From Bacteroidetes bacterium GWA2_32_17 (GTDB lineage Bacteria; Bacteroidota; Bacteroidia; Bacteroidales; GWA2-32-17), in NCBI GenBank assembly GCA_001769035.1, contig MENF01000100.1:1-64000 (forward strand): a DNA stretch of 64,000 nucleotides. Reading direction: 5' to 3'. Made by a program: the position numbers and the translations under genes. Positions 10,401 to 18,225 of this stretch are shown one piece after another; position 1 is the stretch's first letter, and the number at the start of each line of letters is the position of its first letter. A model generated the notes under the pieces. The model worked only from the letters and a program-made list of their open reading frames with translations, made no database searches and was not told where the DNA came from.

Positions 10401-11180
10401 TCGGGAAAAGCTGGCGAAATAAACATTTCCGAAGTAACTCACGAACTTGTTAAAGATTTTTTCGATTGCGAATACAGAGGAAAATTGCCAGTAAAATACA
10501 AAGGCGAAATTGATATGTACTTTGTAAAAGGAATTAAACCCGAACTTTCGGTTAATAGCGAAGGAATTATGCCAAATGAGGAGTTTTTAAAGAAATTACA
10601 ATTTATAAGATTCGCCGACCTCGAAGAAACCCTTATGAATAAGCTCGATAAGGGACTTCCACAAAATTTATATTATCACAATATTAAGCATACCATTGAT
10701 GTTATGGTTCAGGTCGAAATTTTTGGATTGGGCGAAAATGTTTCAAGAGACGAACTGCTTCTTTTAAAAACTGCAGCTTTATTTCACGATTCAGGTTTTT
10801 TAATTGGATACGAAGACCATGAATTGCTCAGTATTAAAATGACAAAAGATATTTTACCACAATATCAGTACACCGACCAGCAAATAAAAACTATTTCGGA
10901 AATGATTTTTGCTACAAAGTTTCCGCCATCACCACGTACAAAATTAGAAAAAATTCTTTGCGATGCCGACCTCGACTACCTTGGAAGAGCCGATTTTATC
11001 CCTGTTTCACAAAGTTTATTTAGAGAACTTTACGAACGTGGTAAAATTCATTCAATTGATGAGTGGAACAAATTGCAATATGAGTTTATTAGAAATCATC
11101 AATATTATACCGAAACAGCAAGAGAATTACGTAACAGTAAGAAAGGCAATAAATTAGACGAACTAAACAATTTGGAATAG
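7434..11180 (+). CDS. Propeller sensor fused to class III adenylate cyclase and C-terminal HD domain
   Basis: Start placed at the ATG at 7434 (1248 aa), ahead of a signal-anchor (KLFLIVVFQFISIFLFCQ). The order is: periplasmic Reg_prop-type propeller (about 40-690), Y_Y_Y domain (about 700-780), one membrane helix (YAVLIYLVILASFILMLL), coiled coil (EERTEELVKQKERAEDLIANILP), a class III nucleotide cyclase (about 855-1045) and an HD-type metal phosphohydrolase domain (about 1075-1240). The cyclase has both metal aspartates (VLFSDVQGFT; TIGDAYM), the Lys and Asp expected for ATP use (EKIKTIGD; YDIWGD) and the NIASRMES arginine. The HD domain has YHNIKHTIDV, ALFHDSGF and a distal DADLDYLG. Signal-controlled cAMP synthesis is inferred; the HD part may hydrolyse the same or another nucleotide. 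Confidence 0.88.
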   Translation: MIFYKHSKVTKKKINTTKLFLIVVFQFISIFLFCQENEMGIPFAQNFPPKIYGYENQNYSITEDANGILYVGNLSGVLEYDGYSWRLIPQNGFPQLTLDSKGRVYVGSYNDFGYLNRNKQDINVFVSLINKFPYKNKNIGQVSKIVSQNENILFVAGSNLYLWNGNIIKMLDSSAIAINIFKVNKQIYVSREPGGIYKYLQSALIKVNDNEFFTNKTILGILPHNNSLLIKTLQDKTFFILNQDSTVIPLYSEIDEFLKTNEFTCAIPVAEGFYAIGTKLGGFIVIDKEGKYITGLNEKTGLYNDYVHDLYLDKRNNLWASLNNGICRTEVPSAFTYFNRNNGVLGGISSICRYRGKLYIATSRGAFYLKTNPLAIVSKKNLNVNSEKFVPVKNIKTDCNRFFPLKEGLLLSANDGIYIINNDEAKKISDGQLEAIARSKTNSNIIYLGKINGLFALSYNNGKWNELGKLEKINAPIRTIAEDNNGTLWLGTDYNGVYKVNLSNGWNKLANISTCFERNGLPKNHNWIDVYNSAQGVLFSTQKGVYRFNYKNDQFYIDTVLGLDYSSSKRWVYPITEDNNSNLWLSSGVEGIFDKETAVAYYKGQGKKYLLKSVPFRKIKDYTIESIYPDFNNIVWFGGFDGLIRFDPKYYNNDAIFLKTILRQVIIGHDSIVFCGVSTTNDAITGILDTLIPKFQYRYNHITFNFSAPFFESPEYVFYQYYLENFDKEWSTWEHIHLKEYTNLYEGQYVFHVRAKNIYNNLSKEATYHFIIKPPVWRTWYAVLIYLVILASFILMLLKWRAYSYAQEKFKLEYLLAERTEELVKQKERAEDLIANILPKDTAEELASKGHATRKKYKMVTVLFSDVQGFTQIAEHMNPEKLLDELDKFFLQFDIVVEKLGIEKIKTIGDAYMCAGGIPQKNRTNPIDVIMSAIEMQQFMKILRKESENEWDIRIGIHTGPVIAGVVGSKKFSYDIWGDTVNIASRMESSGKAGEINISEVTHELVKDFFDCEYRGKLPVKYKGEIDMYFVKGIKPELSVNSEGIMPNEEFLKKLQFIRFADLEETLMNKLDKGLPQNLYYHNIKHTIDVMVQVEIFGLGENVSRDELLLLKTAALFHDSGFLIGYEDHELLSIKMTKDILPQYQYTDQQIKTISEMIFATKFPPSPRTKLEKILCDADLDYLGRADFIPVSQSLFRELYERGKIHSIDEWNKLQYEFIRNHQYYTETARELRNSKKGNKLDELNNLE

Positions 11181-11185
11181 CCAAT

Positions 11186-11505
11186 TATACTTTGAACGGG
11201 TTTCACCACGTTGGATAATATATTGGATAACGATATATGAACTTATAAAATATATCCCACGTGGTAAATTATTACATTTGAGTTTAAAGTATAGGGTATA
11301 ACCTGCAGAACACAAGTTCCAAGAACCCAAGCCCCAAATTTCAAGACTTGTAGTGATGCTGATAAATCGGGACGAACTAACCAAGATTTACGCTGCGAGC
11401 CATCTTGGGATTTGGAGTTTGGAATTTGAGATTTTGGGCTATACCTTGTACCTCTATACCTTTTTGTATTCATGAAATGCTAAAATTTATCCCGTTTTCA
11501 GTATA
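11186..11505. mobile_element. MITE-like family A, copy 2
   Basis: Left end TATACTTTGAACGGG; right end CCCGTTTTCAGTATA, whose reverse complement is TATACTGAAAACGGG. Near the left end 'ttgagtttaaagtatagggtataacc' and near the right end 'tacctctataccttttgtattcatgaaatg' are shared with copy 3. 320 bp, no transposase. It begins 6 bp after the cyclase-HD stop codon. The 73- and 76-aa antisense ORFs inside it are shadows. Confidence 0.7.
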
Positions 11506-11540
11506 ATTACAAAAGTTTTTTAACACATCTAAATATTATT

Positions 11541-11687
11541 TAGTGCTTGTCCATAAAGTCGAGAGTCTGGAATATAAAGTTCGATGACAAGGCTTGCGAA
11601 GTTTTGAAAATCAAGGAGTTTACTAATGTAAATGACTGTTTTCAAAACGAGCATAACGCAGTCAGCGGACTTTATAGACAGACACTA
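11541..11687. mobile_element. MITE-like family B, copy 1
   Basis: 147 bp with terminal inverted repeats TAGTGCTTGTCCATAAAGTC / GGACTTTATAGACAGACACTA. The core 'cgaagttttgaaaatcaaggagtttact...actgttttcaaaacgag' is shared, in the opposite orientation, with 15539-15750. The 129-aa ORF track entry starting here is not a real gene. Confidence 0.65.
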
Positions 11688-11689
11688 TT

Positions 11690-11767
11690 TAGCCAATTGC
11701 TGATAAAAACAGGAGTTATCAACCGATTTTTTTATAATTTTGCAGAAAAAACTGCAATGTGGGTTAA
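11690..11767. mobile_element. Possible short remnant of MITE family C
   Basis: TGCAATGTGGGTTAA (11753-11767) is identical to the right end of the MITE that splits the xre gene, and the preceding 'gcagaaaaaact' also occurs in that family. The left side (AGCCAATTGCTGATAAAAAC) resembles the family's left end only loosely. Confidence 0.35.
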
Positions 11768-11873
11768 TTGGACTATTGAATGCTATACTTCAAAATGGAA
11801 TAATTTTTTTCCGTCCCGATGGCTATCTGGCAATGTCATTAAGTTAAGGTGGGTTCTAAAAATCAATATAGTT

Positions 11874-11954
11874 CGTCATAGCGGGCTTGACCCGCTATCT
11901 CATATCAAAGGTAGAACTTTGATTGTGAGATGCTGAAATAAATTCAGCATGACG
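11874..11954. repeat. REP-like multi-hairpin repeat
   Basis: Outer CGTCAT / ATGACG ends enclose three hairpins: TAGCGGGCTTGACCCGCTA, ATCAAAGGTAGAACTTTGAT and TGCTGAAATAAATTCAGCA. This is a typical intergenic palindromic repeat; no gene. Confidence 0.6.
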
Positions 11955-11998
11955 ATTTGAGTATTTTTAGAAGTCCCCTTAACGTAATTTTTAAAAAA

Positions 11999-12086
11999 TA
12001 TCGAATATCGAATACAGAATGATGCATTTCGAAGTGGTTGATTTACTTCATTATTTGGTGTTCGATGTTCATTATTCATTATTCTT
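11999..12086. repeat. Intergenic repeat with 'tcgaatatcgaataca' ends
   Basis: The left part (tatcgaatatcgaatacagaatg) is loosely the reverse complement of the right part (tggtgttcgatgttcattattcattattc), with 'gaagtggttgatttacttc' as a central hairpin. This type of sequence recurs in Bacteroidota intergenic regions. The remainder up to ssb (12087-12420) holds short palindromes such as 'ctatcgggagctatcgg' and no gene. Confidence 0.4.
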
Positions 12087-12427
12087 TTTTCTTAACTTAA
12101 CGACATTAGGCTATCGGGAGCTATCGGAATTACCTTTCTTAGCTCCCTCTCCAATTGGAAAGAGCTTGTCCCACCATTGCGGGATGAGGTTATAAAAAAA
12201 ATAAAAAACTCAAATTATTACAATTTTAAGTATAATATGGAGGGACAGAAGAGAATTTAGGAGAGGCAACAATGAGCAATTAACATTTTTGAACAGTAAA
12301 CATTTTTAATAAACAACATTAAAACATAAGCATTTGTGTATGTGTTACATATCCGTGTATAACCGCTTACACACGACTATAAACGAATATACTTAATTAA
12401 CAGACGAATAAGGATTTTTCGTCGCCT

Positions 12428-12435
12428 TACCTTTG
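12428..12435 (+). promoter_or_regulatory. Candidate -7 element of ssb
   Basis: TACCTTTG matches TAnnTTTG, 47 bp before the ssb start. No TTTG at the usual spacing upstream. Confidence 0.4.
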
Positions 12436-12481
12436 TCTCAAATTAAAATTCATTTTTATTAACAATTAAAAAATTTGTATT

Positions 12482-12832
12482 ATGGAAAAGATGATTAACA
12501 AAGTAGAACTTAGCGGATTTGTAGGATCAAATCCCGAAGTTAAAACATTACCAAACGGTAATAAAGTATTAAGAATGTCGCTCGCTACAAGCTCGAGTTA
12601 CAAAGACCGTGATGGCAACTGGGTACGCGATACCACGTGGCATAATATTGTTATGTGGAATAAACTTGCCGAAGCTGCAAACAATGAAATTAAAAAAGGC
12701 AGCAGAGTTTCTTTAATTGGTAAGTTAACAAATCGTCAATATACCGATAAAGAAGGTAACAAACACTATGTAACAGAAGTTATTGCTAATAGTTACGAAA
12801 TTGTTGTTAGTGAAACTGCTAAAGCAGTATAG
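12482..12832 (+). CDS. ssb: Single-stranded DNA-binding protein, short form
   Basis: 116 residues forming one OB fold: KVELSGFVGSNPEVKTLPNG, then LRMSLATSSSYKDRDGNWV, TTWHNIVMWNKLAEAA and GSRVSLIGKLTNRQYTDKEG, all in the order and spacing of bacterial SSB. It binds single-stranded DNA during replication, repair and recombination. The protein ends shortly after the OB fold (ETAKAV) and lacks the acidic D-D-x-x-P-F tip through which full-length SSB recruits partners. It is therefore probably an accessory paralogue of the short type common in Bacteroidota, with the housekeeping SSB encoded elsewhere (inference). It has its own promoter-like element and terminator. Confidence 0.92.
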   Translation: MEKMINKVELSGFVGSNPEVKTLPNGNKVLRMSLATSSSYKDRDGNWVRDTTWHNIVMWNKLAEAANNEIKKGSRVSLIGKLTNRQYTDKEGNKHYVTEVIANSYEIVVSETAKAV

Positions 12833-12852
12833 AGATTAAAAATTAATTTTTA

Positions 12853-12889
12853 AAAAGCCCAACAAGTTATAACTTGATGGGCTTTTTTT
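12853..12889 (+). terminator. Rho-independent terminator of ssb
   Basis: AGCCCAACAAGTTATAACTTGATGGGCT forms a 12-13 pair stem with a T tract after it, 20 bp beyond the ssb stop. The A-rich left flank may let it also serve rsmG on the opposite strand. Confidence 0.8.
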
Positions 12890-13088
12890 ATTTGTATCAT
12901 TCGGCAAAAAATTTATAAAAAAATGACAACTCAAGAGATTATAAATAAAGCTATTTTTTCTTTATTTCTCAAGTGATTTTCATGTGGGAAACTTTAGTTA
13001 TAAAGATTACTCTATGGTCTGTGAGCCACAGACAACTGCCTCACATCTTGGGGCATAATACAAACCAATAATAATTTGATGTATTAAA

Positions 13089-13706
13089 TTATAAAGGCAA
13101 ATAAATGATTTTTTTTGTTTCAAAAAACTCTAATGGGAACCATTTAGAAATGTCTTCAACTTTTACTTTATTTTTAAAAGACGATAGTTCTTCTTTTAAA
13201 TCACCACCTTTTAAATACAAAATTCCATTATGCGGAAAAGTAGATTCGTGCTTAATGTTTTTTTTCGACAAATTTACAAATTCGGGAAAAGCACACACAC
13301 CACGGCCTACAATAAAATTAAATTTTGGTTTAAGTTCAATAACATTTCCATGAATTGCTGTAACATTTTTTAAATTAAGGGCTTCGCAAACAGCTTTTAC
13401 TACTTTTATTTTTTTCCCAATAGCATCAAGTAATGTGAATTTGCAATCGGGAAAAGCAATTGCCAGTGGAATGCCCGGAAAACCTCCTCCTGTTCCAATA
13501 TCTAATATCTCCGATTTTTCAGGAAATTTGATTGCTCTTGCAATAGCAAGTGAATGAAGCACATGTCTTTCGTATAAGTTTTCGATATCTTTTCGTGAAA
13601 CAATATTTATTTTAGAATTCCAATCCGAATAAAGTGGCATTAGCTTTTCAAAAGCAATTAATTGTTCTTTTGAAAATTTTGAGAAAAAACGACGAATTTG
13701 CTCCAT
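13089..13706 (-). CDS. rsmG: 16S rRNA (guanine527-N7)-methyltransferase RsmG
   Basis: RsmG (GidB) methylates N7 of G527 in 16S rRNA using S-adenosylmethionine. The start is placed at the ATG at 13706 (205 aa, normal length), because the longer ORF would overlap the sigma gene and its first 20 residues do not look like RsmG. Visible motifs are the SAM-binding loop ILDIGTGGGFPGIPLAI, then LLDAIGKKIKVV and the GRGVCAFPEF segment. It is the last gene of a three-gene minus-strand run (glycosyltransferase, sigma factor, rsmG), with 13 bp between it and the sigma gene. Confidence 0.93.
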   Translation of the reverse strand: MEQIRRFFSKFSKEQLIAFEKLMPLYSDWNSKINIVSRKDIENLYERHVLHSLAIARAIKFPEKSEILDIGTGGGFPGIPLAIAFPDCKFTLLDAIGKKIKVVKAVCEALNLKNVTAIHGNVIELKPKFNFIVGRGVCAFPEFVNLSKKNIKHESTFPHNGILYLKGGDLKEELSSFKNKVKVEDISKWFPLEFFETKKIIYLPL

Positions 13707-13719
13707 ATTTATTAGAAGC

Positions 13720-14322
13720 TTAAATGTTTTCCTGCGAATTTTTAATAATATTATAAAGTAATTCACGTGCTCTATAAAGTTGAGCTTTTATAGTTCCGGC
13801 AGGAAGTTCAAGCTCACGTGAAATTTCTTCGTACGAAAATTCATTAAAATAACGTAACTCAATAAGTTTGCGGTACCGAGGTTTTAGTTTACACACTATA
13901 TTTCGCATAATATTAATCTTCTGCGATTTAATTAGTTCTTCTTCGGGGTCTAAAACATTTGCAGGTAATGGTATTGTTTGGTCTTGGTCAATTAAATCGT
14001 TTGGTGTATCAATAGAAATAATATCGCTTTTCTTCTTACGCAAAAAATCAATACAATTGTTCGATGCAATTTTAAATAACCAGGTACTAAAAGCAAAACT
14101 GGGAGAATACTGCCCAAGATACTTAAATGCCTTACCAAATGCTTCAATGGTGAGGTCTTCGGCATCTATTTTATTGCAAACCATTTTAAGAAGCATAAAG
14201 TAAATAGCATCGCGGTAACGACCTAATAATTCGGCATACGATTTTTGGTCGCCATTAATGGCATTTTGTACTAATTGATAGTCTTGAAGCGCTTTTTCAC
14301 TAAAATTATGGCTTATCTCCAT
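13720..14322 (-). CDS. RNA polymerase sigma-70 factor, ECF type
   Basis: 200 residues with region 2 (about 25-95: YRDAIYFMLLKMVCNKIDAEDLTIEAFGKAF, then FSTWLFKIASNNCIDFLRKK) and region 4 (about 130-190: RYRKLIELRYFNEFSYEEISRELELPAGTIKAQLYRARE). No region 1 or 3 is present, so it belongs to the ECF group. No anti-sigma gene adjoins it. The start overlaps the end of the upstream glycosyltransferase gene by 10 bp, indicating translational coupling. Conserved linkage with rsmG suggests a general housekeeping rather than an iron- or polysaccharide-uptake role, but its regulon cannot be read from here. Confidence 0.9.
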   Translation of the reverse strand: MEISHNFSEKALQDYQLVQNAINGDQKSYAELLGRYRDAIYFMLLKMVCNKIDAEDLTIEAFGKAFKYLGQYSPSFAFSTWLFKIASNNCIDFLRKKKSDIISIDTPNDLIDQDQTIPLPANVLDPEEELIKSQKINIMRNIVCKLKPRYRKLIELRYFNEFSYEEISRELELPAGTIKAQLYRARELLYNIIKNSQENI

Positions 14323-15446
14323 GCGTAAGGATTTTTATGTTTCCGCGAAAAAAATATAATGAACCCAATAAAAATAAATATAAAATCAAATATTGGCGAA
14401 TATAGCAATAAATCTTTTTCGTGCAACTTTCGTGTGGCAAAATATATTACCAACATTTGAACAATAAGTCTTAAAGCAAAAAAAGAAATAACAATTATCG
14501 GATAAAAATTAAATGCAAGTAAAGCAATTAAACAAACATAAAACAACATTCTGCTTATTGGTTCTAAAGCTAATAATACCTTATGTTTTAATTTATATCG
14601 CGTAAAAGTTGTACGATGACGTTTTTTTTGCGAAAGCCAGTAATTAAACTTTTTTTTTGGAACCGACAAAGTAAAACTGTTATCGTTAATTGCAACCTTT
14701 GTGTTTTTTGAATCTGCTGTTTCGTTTACAAAAAGGTCATCGTCGCCCGATAATAAACGTGCATGGTTTGCAAATCCTTTGTTTTTAAAGAATAGATTTT
14801 TTTTATACGACAAATTTCGTCCAACGCCCATATATGGTACTCCTGCTAATGCAAAACTTAAGTATTGCAAAGCAATAAAAAAAGTATCGAAACGAATAAT
14901 TTTATTTAAAAAACCTTTTGTTTTTTCGTAAGCACCATATCCTAAAACAATTTCTGTGTTTGATATGTAGTTACTTTTAACACTTTTTATCCAGTTTTTG
15001 TTTTCAGGATAACAATCTGCATCTATAAAAAGTAACGTTTCGTATTTTGCTGCTTTTATTCCAATTGTTTGAGCCAATTTTTTTCCATGAGTAAATTTCT
15101 CGTCTTTTTTTATTGTTGTAACCTTTAAATTAAAATATTGTTTTTGGAAAATTTTTAAAACGTCTTCGGTATTATCTTCCGAACAATCGTTTACCACAAT
15201 TACTTCAAAAGTCGGATAATTTTGTTTTAAAACTAATGGTAAAAATATTTCGAGATTTTCGGCTTCATCGTGGGCACAAATAATAACCGAAATGGGTATG
15301 TTTTCGATGTTGTTTTGTTCTTTTACAAATGCTAATTGCAAATAAAAAAACAAATAATAGAATAGTTGTACAATAAAGCTTATAGCAAAAAGTACCGCTA
15401 CAACAAAAATTATAACCCCAACAAATGAATTAAAATACTCGCTCAC
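14313..15446 (-). CDS. Membrane-anchored family 2 glycosyltransferase
   Basis: 377 residues. An N-terminal membrane helix (about 8-35) precedes a GT-A domain: VIICAHDEAENLEIFLPLVL, VVNDCSEDNTEDV, a DxD-like metal site LFIDADCYPENK, acceptor-side GDDDLFVNE, and a Q-x-x-R-H motif SQKKRHRTTF equivalent to the QxxRW of processive enzymes. Two or three C-terminal helices follow (about 290-370). It would transfer sugar from a nucleotide donor at the cytoplasmic face of the inner membrane. Donor and acceptor are unknown. First gene of the run with the sigma factor and rsmG. Confidence 0.87.
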   Translation of the reverse strand: MSEYFNSFVGVIIFVVAVLFAISFIVQLFYYLFFYLQLAFVKEQNNIENIPISVIICAHDEAENLEIFLPLVLKQNYPTFEVIVVNDCSEDNTEDVLKIFQKQYFNLKVTTIKKDEKFTHGKKLAQTIGIKAAKYETLLFIDADCYPENKNWIKSVKSNYISNTEIVLGYGAYEKTKGFLNKIIRFDTFFIALQYLSFALAGVPYMGVGRNLSYKKNLFFKNKGFANHARLLSGDDDLFVNETADSKNTKVAINDNSFTLSVPKKKFNYWLSQKKRHRTTFTRYKLKHKVLLALEPISRMLFYVCLIALLAFNFYPIIVISFFALRLIVQMLVIYFATRKLHEKDLLLYSPIFDFIFIFIGFIIFFSRKHKNPYAWR

Positions 15447-15538
15447 AATTTTTAATTTTATGCAAGTTTACAAAAACAAACAATAATTTTTACTCGATTT
15501 TAAATTGAATATTAAACGAGTTATTCACAAAGAATAAC

Positions 15539-15750
15539 TAGTGTCTGTCTATAATGTCCGATTTTTTCGTTATACCTCAGTACGCTTCGCTACGGGGTAA
15601 ACTCGTTTTGAAAACAGTCATTTACTATAGTAAACTCCTTGGTTTTCAAAACTTCGTATGTTTACCCTGTAGAATTTGCGAATGCAAATATTCAACAGGG
15701 CCTCAAACTCGAACATTATAGTTCAGACAAGACTTTATGGACAGACACTA
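15539..15750. mobile_element. MITE-like family B, copy 2
   Basis: 212 bp, inverted relative to copy 1 at 11541-11687. Ends TAGTGTCTGTCTATAATGTCC and GACTTTATGGACAGACACTA. The core 'ctcgttttgaaaacagtcatttact...aaaacttcg' matches copy 1; copy 2 has an additional 'gtttaccctgtagaatttgcgaatgcaaatattcaacaggg' palindromic segment. No transposase. It fills the 324-bp gap between the glycosyltransferase and the lipoprotein. Confidence 0.65.
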
Positions 15751-15770
15751 ACTATTTGAACATTCCCTTT

Positions 15771-16274
15771 TTAATAAAAACTTATTTCTAAATCATCAAT
15801 ATAAGCAACATCTCCTTTAGGCGACCATACATAAAACTTTATTACAGCATCATCAGGTAAGTCTTTTGAAAATATAATTTCACCTTTTACAAGAGTCCAT
15901 TTATTAATCGTTTTAATTTGTTCCGAAACATTAATACCAACCCATTGTAACTGACTGTTTTTTTTATCTGACCAAATTGAAGCTACCAAAGAAATCTCAT
16001 TTTTAATATTTTCAACTTTAACCCATACACTAAAATCAGCTTTTGTGAGTTTGTTTTTACTTATATCCTTAATGGGATACACAAAACCAAAACTATAAGG
16101 ATTTAACGAATCAATTTTAGAGCAAAGTTTTCCAGAATGTCCATCACCCGTATAAATACTATTATAGCCTTGTGTCCAACCTTCAATTGAACTATTAAAA
16201 GTCACTTTTTCATCATTTGAGCATGACGAAACAAATAACACAACTATAAATAAAAATGATAAATATAATTTCAT
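15771..16274 (-). CDS. Lipoprotein with carbohydrate-binding-like jelly-roll domain
   Basis: 167 residues with a lipoprotein signal peptide (LFIVVLFVSSC, lipobox Cys 18). The mature part alternates beta strands and ends 'NKWTLVKGEIIF...AVIKFYVWSP...YIDDLEISFY', the layout of a family-4/9-like carbohydrate-binding jelly roll. A very similar ending ('GDWSLVELKFKV...YIDDLLIRE') is found in the 838-residue membrane protein at 27321-29837, which ties this gene to the exopolysaccharide locus. It lies at that locus's left edge, alone on the minus strand. Outer-membrane or periplasmic location is inferred; the ligand is unknown. Confidence 0.7.
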   Translation of the reverse strand: MKLYLSFLFIVVLFVSSCSNDEKVTFNSSIEGWTQGYNSIYTGDGHSGKLCSKIDSLNPYSFGFVYPIKDISKNKLTKADFSVWVKVENIKNEISLVASIWSDKKNSQLQWVGINVSEQIKTINKWTLVKGEIIFSKDLPDDAVIKFYVWSPKGDVAYIDDLEISFY

Positions 16275-16354
16275 GTTTTAATTTTATTATGTTACAAAAT
16301 TATTGTTTTTTAATGCAATATTGAAATATTTTCTTTATTTAGATTGTTTTAGTT

Positions 16355-16640
16355 TGTCCACCCATATAAATTCGTTGTATCTTTAGTATACTTTGAACGG
16401 GTTAAATTATTACATTTGAGTTTAAGGTATAGGGTATAACGGTATAGGGTATAACCAGCTCTTCCTTAAGTCTTTATACTTTACACCTCTATGCCATTTT
16501 GTATTCATGAAATGTTAATATTTGTTCCATTTTCAGTATAGTGATAAAATTGCAAATTGTTTCCGGACATGTTGCCGAATATCTATTTACAGTTGGTAGG
16601 TTAATTGTTTGCGTCAATAACATAGCATCAATAAACACAC
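16355..16640. repeat. Long direct repeat DR, copy 1 (interrupted by MITE A copy 3)
   Basis: Two arms, 16355-16386 ('tgtccacccatataaattcgttgtatctttag') and 16541-16640 ('gtgataaaattgcaaat...ataacatagcatcaata'), align continuously with 26995-27134 once the MITE at 16387-16540 is removed. Identity is about 75-80% by eye. The two DR copies bracket the acyltransferase/SGNH/CotH block. Confidence 0.65.
16387..16540. mobile_element. MITE-like family A, copy 3, with TA target duplication
   Basis: Ends TATACTTTGAACGGG and, as reverse complement of the right end, TATACTGAAAATGG. 154 bp including a TA at each side. The related site at 27021-27030 reads 'taaagTAgcc', i.e. the same sequence without the element and with only one TA. 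This supports insertion at a TA dinucleotide with duplication of it. Confidence 0.72.
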
Positions 16641-16773
16641 AAAAGTAAGGTTCTAAATATTAAGTTAATAGTGTGGTTTTTGTGTTTACAAATCAACAAA
16701 ATTTTATCATATTTCTTTTTTATATTAAGCCTAATGAGAAAGTAAACAAATCACTCAATTATTAAATAAATGT

Positions 16774-16781
16774 TATTTTTG
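16774..16781 (+). promoter_or_regulatory. Candidate -7 element of the acyltransferase operon
   Basis: TATTTTTG matches TAnnTTTG, 22 bp before the MBOAT start codon. A TTTG at the usual distance is absent. Confidence 0.4.
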
Positions 16782-16803
16782 CCATTCTTATTTTTTATAA
16801 CAA

Positions 16804-18222
16804 ATGATTTTTAGCAGCAGCCTTTTTTTATTATATTTTTTGCCAATATTCCTTTTGACATATTTTTTAGTTCCAAAAAAACTTAAAAATATTACAATCT
16901 TACTGTTTAGCATATTTTTTTATAGTTGGGGAGCACCGAAGTTTATTTTTGTAATTCTGGGAACTACATTTCTCGATTTCCATCTGGTTAAACTAATGGA
17001 TAAAACAAAGAATGAAATTCATCGGAAACTAATGCTTACCCTTTCATTATCAGTAAATTTAGGATTATTGTTTTATTTTAAATACTCCAATTTTTTTATT
17101 GAAAATGTAAATCAGGCACTTTCAGTTTATGGAGGAGGCGAAATACATTGGACAAAATTGGTACTCCCTATCGGAATTTCATTCTATACTTTTGAAACTA
17201 TCACTTATGTAGTTGATGTTTACAGAAGAATTCATAAACCATTAAATAATTTTTGGGATTATCAGTTATATATTATTCTCTTTCCAAAGCTAATTGCAGG
17301 ACCAATTATTCGATATCACGATTTAGCCGACCAAATTACCAACAGACAAGAAAATGCAGATAACAGACTTACCGGGTTTTACAGATTTGTGTTAGGTTTA
17401 TCGAAGAAAGTTATTATTGCTAATGTTATGGGCGAACAAGCCGATAAAATTTTTGCAATGAATATTGCCGAACTTGATACATACACAGCTTGGATTGGAA
17501 TAATCTCATATACATTTCAAATTTATTTCGATTTTTCGGGATATTCCGATATGGCATTAGGTCTTGGAAAAATGATGGGATTTAAATTTCCTGAAAACTT
17601 TAATAACCCTTACATATCACAAAGTATTACAGAATTCTGGAAACGTTGGCATATTAGTTTAGGAAATTGGATGAGAAGTTATTTATACATTCCTTTGGGA
17701 GGAAATAGAGTAAACTCAAAATCCAGACTTTATATTAATCTTTGGTTGGTGTTTTTAGCTTCTGGTTTATGGCACGGAGCTTCGTGGAGTTTTGTGTTGT
17801 GGGGAGCTTATCACGGAATATTTTTGGTTTTAGAAAGAGCATTTTTACTGAAAGTGTATGAAAAAATAGGAAAATTTCCGAGTACAGTTATTACATTTTT
17901 CTTTGTTGTTATAGGGTGGGTTTTCTTTCGTATCGAAAACTTAAGCGATGGCTTTTTATTTGTAAAACGAATGTTTGCCTTTGATTTTGTTCCCAATATT
18001 TATTTTGGTACACAATACTTTACAATTTTAGTTTTAGCAATTATTTTCTCGTTTTTTGTTTATTTTAAATTTGGACAAAAAATACAAGATTTGATTTATC
18101 ATAAAGAATATCCATTATCACGACATTTATTGTTTTCTACATTAACATTATTATTATTATTAATTTCTGTAAGTACAATTACATCATCGGGATTCAATCC
18201 GTTTATTTATTTTAGGTTTTAA
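16804..18222 (+). CDS. MBOAT-family O-acyltransferase (AlgI-like)
   Basis: 472 residues with ten or more membrane helices. Family hallmarks are the N-terminal MIFSSSLFLLYFLPIFLLTYF, the LPIGISFYTFETITYVVDVYR segment, FWKRWHISLGNWMRSYLYIPLGG, and the invariant catalytic His in LASGLWHGASWSFVLWGAYHG. By analogy with AlgI/DltB it moves an acyl (usually acetyl) group across the inner membrane to a periplasmic partner that acylates a polysaccharide. It is followed after 3 bp by an AlgJ/AlgX-like SGNH gene and then a second one, the classical pairing. The polysaccharide is not known. Confidence 0.94.
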   Translation: MIFSSSLFLLYFLPIFLLTYFLVPKKLKNITILLFSIFFYSWGAPKFIFVILGTTFLDFHLVKLMDKTKNEIHRKLMLTLSLSVNLGLLFYFKYSNFFIENVNQALSVYGGGEIHWTKLVLPIGISFYTFETITYVVDVYRRIHKPLNNFWDYQLYIILFPKLIAGPIIRYHDLADQITNRQENADNRLTGFYRFVLGLSKKVIIANVMGEQADKIFAMNIAELDTYTAWIGIISYTFQIYFDFSGYSDMALGLGKMMGFKFPENFNNPYISQSITEFWKRWHISLGNWMRSYLYIPLGGNRVNSKSRLYINLWLVFLASGLWHGASWSFVLWGAYHGIFLVLERAFLLKVYEKIGKFPSTVITFFFVVIGWVFFRIENLSDGFLFVKRMFAFDFVPNIYFGTQYFTILVLAIIFSFFVYFKFGQKIQDLIYHKEYPLSRHLLFSTLTLLLLLISVSTITSSGFNPFIYFRF

Positions 18223-18225
18223 ATC

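Noticed and set aside
11547-11936. 129-aa ORF on the plus strand
   Set aside because: It runs through MITE B copy 1, a possible MITE C remnant and a REP element; its composition does not look like protein and it has no start signal.
12853-13088. Possible small RNA or tRNA between ssb and rsmG
   Set aside because: Apart from the ssb terminator and a small 'gtctgtgagccacagac' hairpin nothing folds like a tRNA and no promoter was found.
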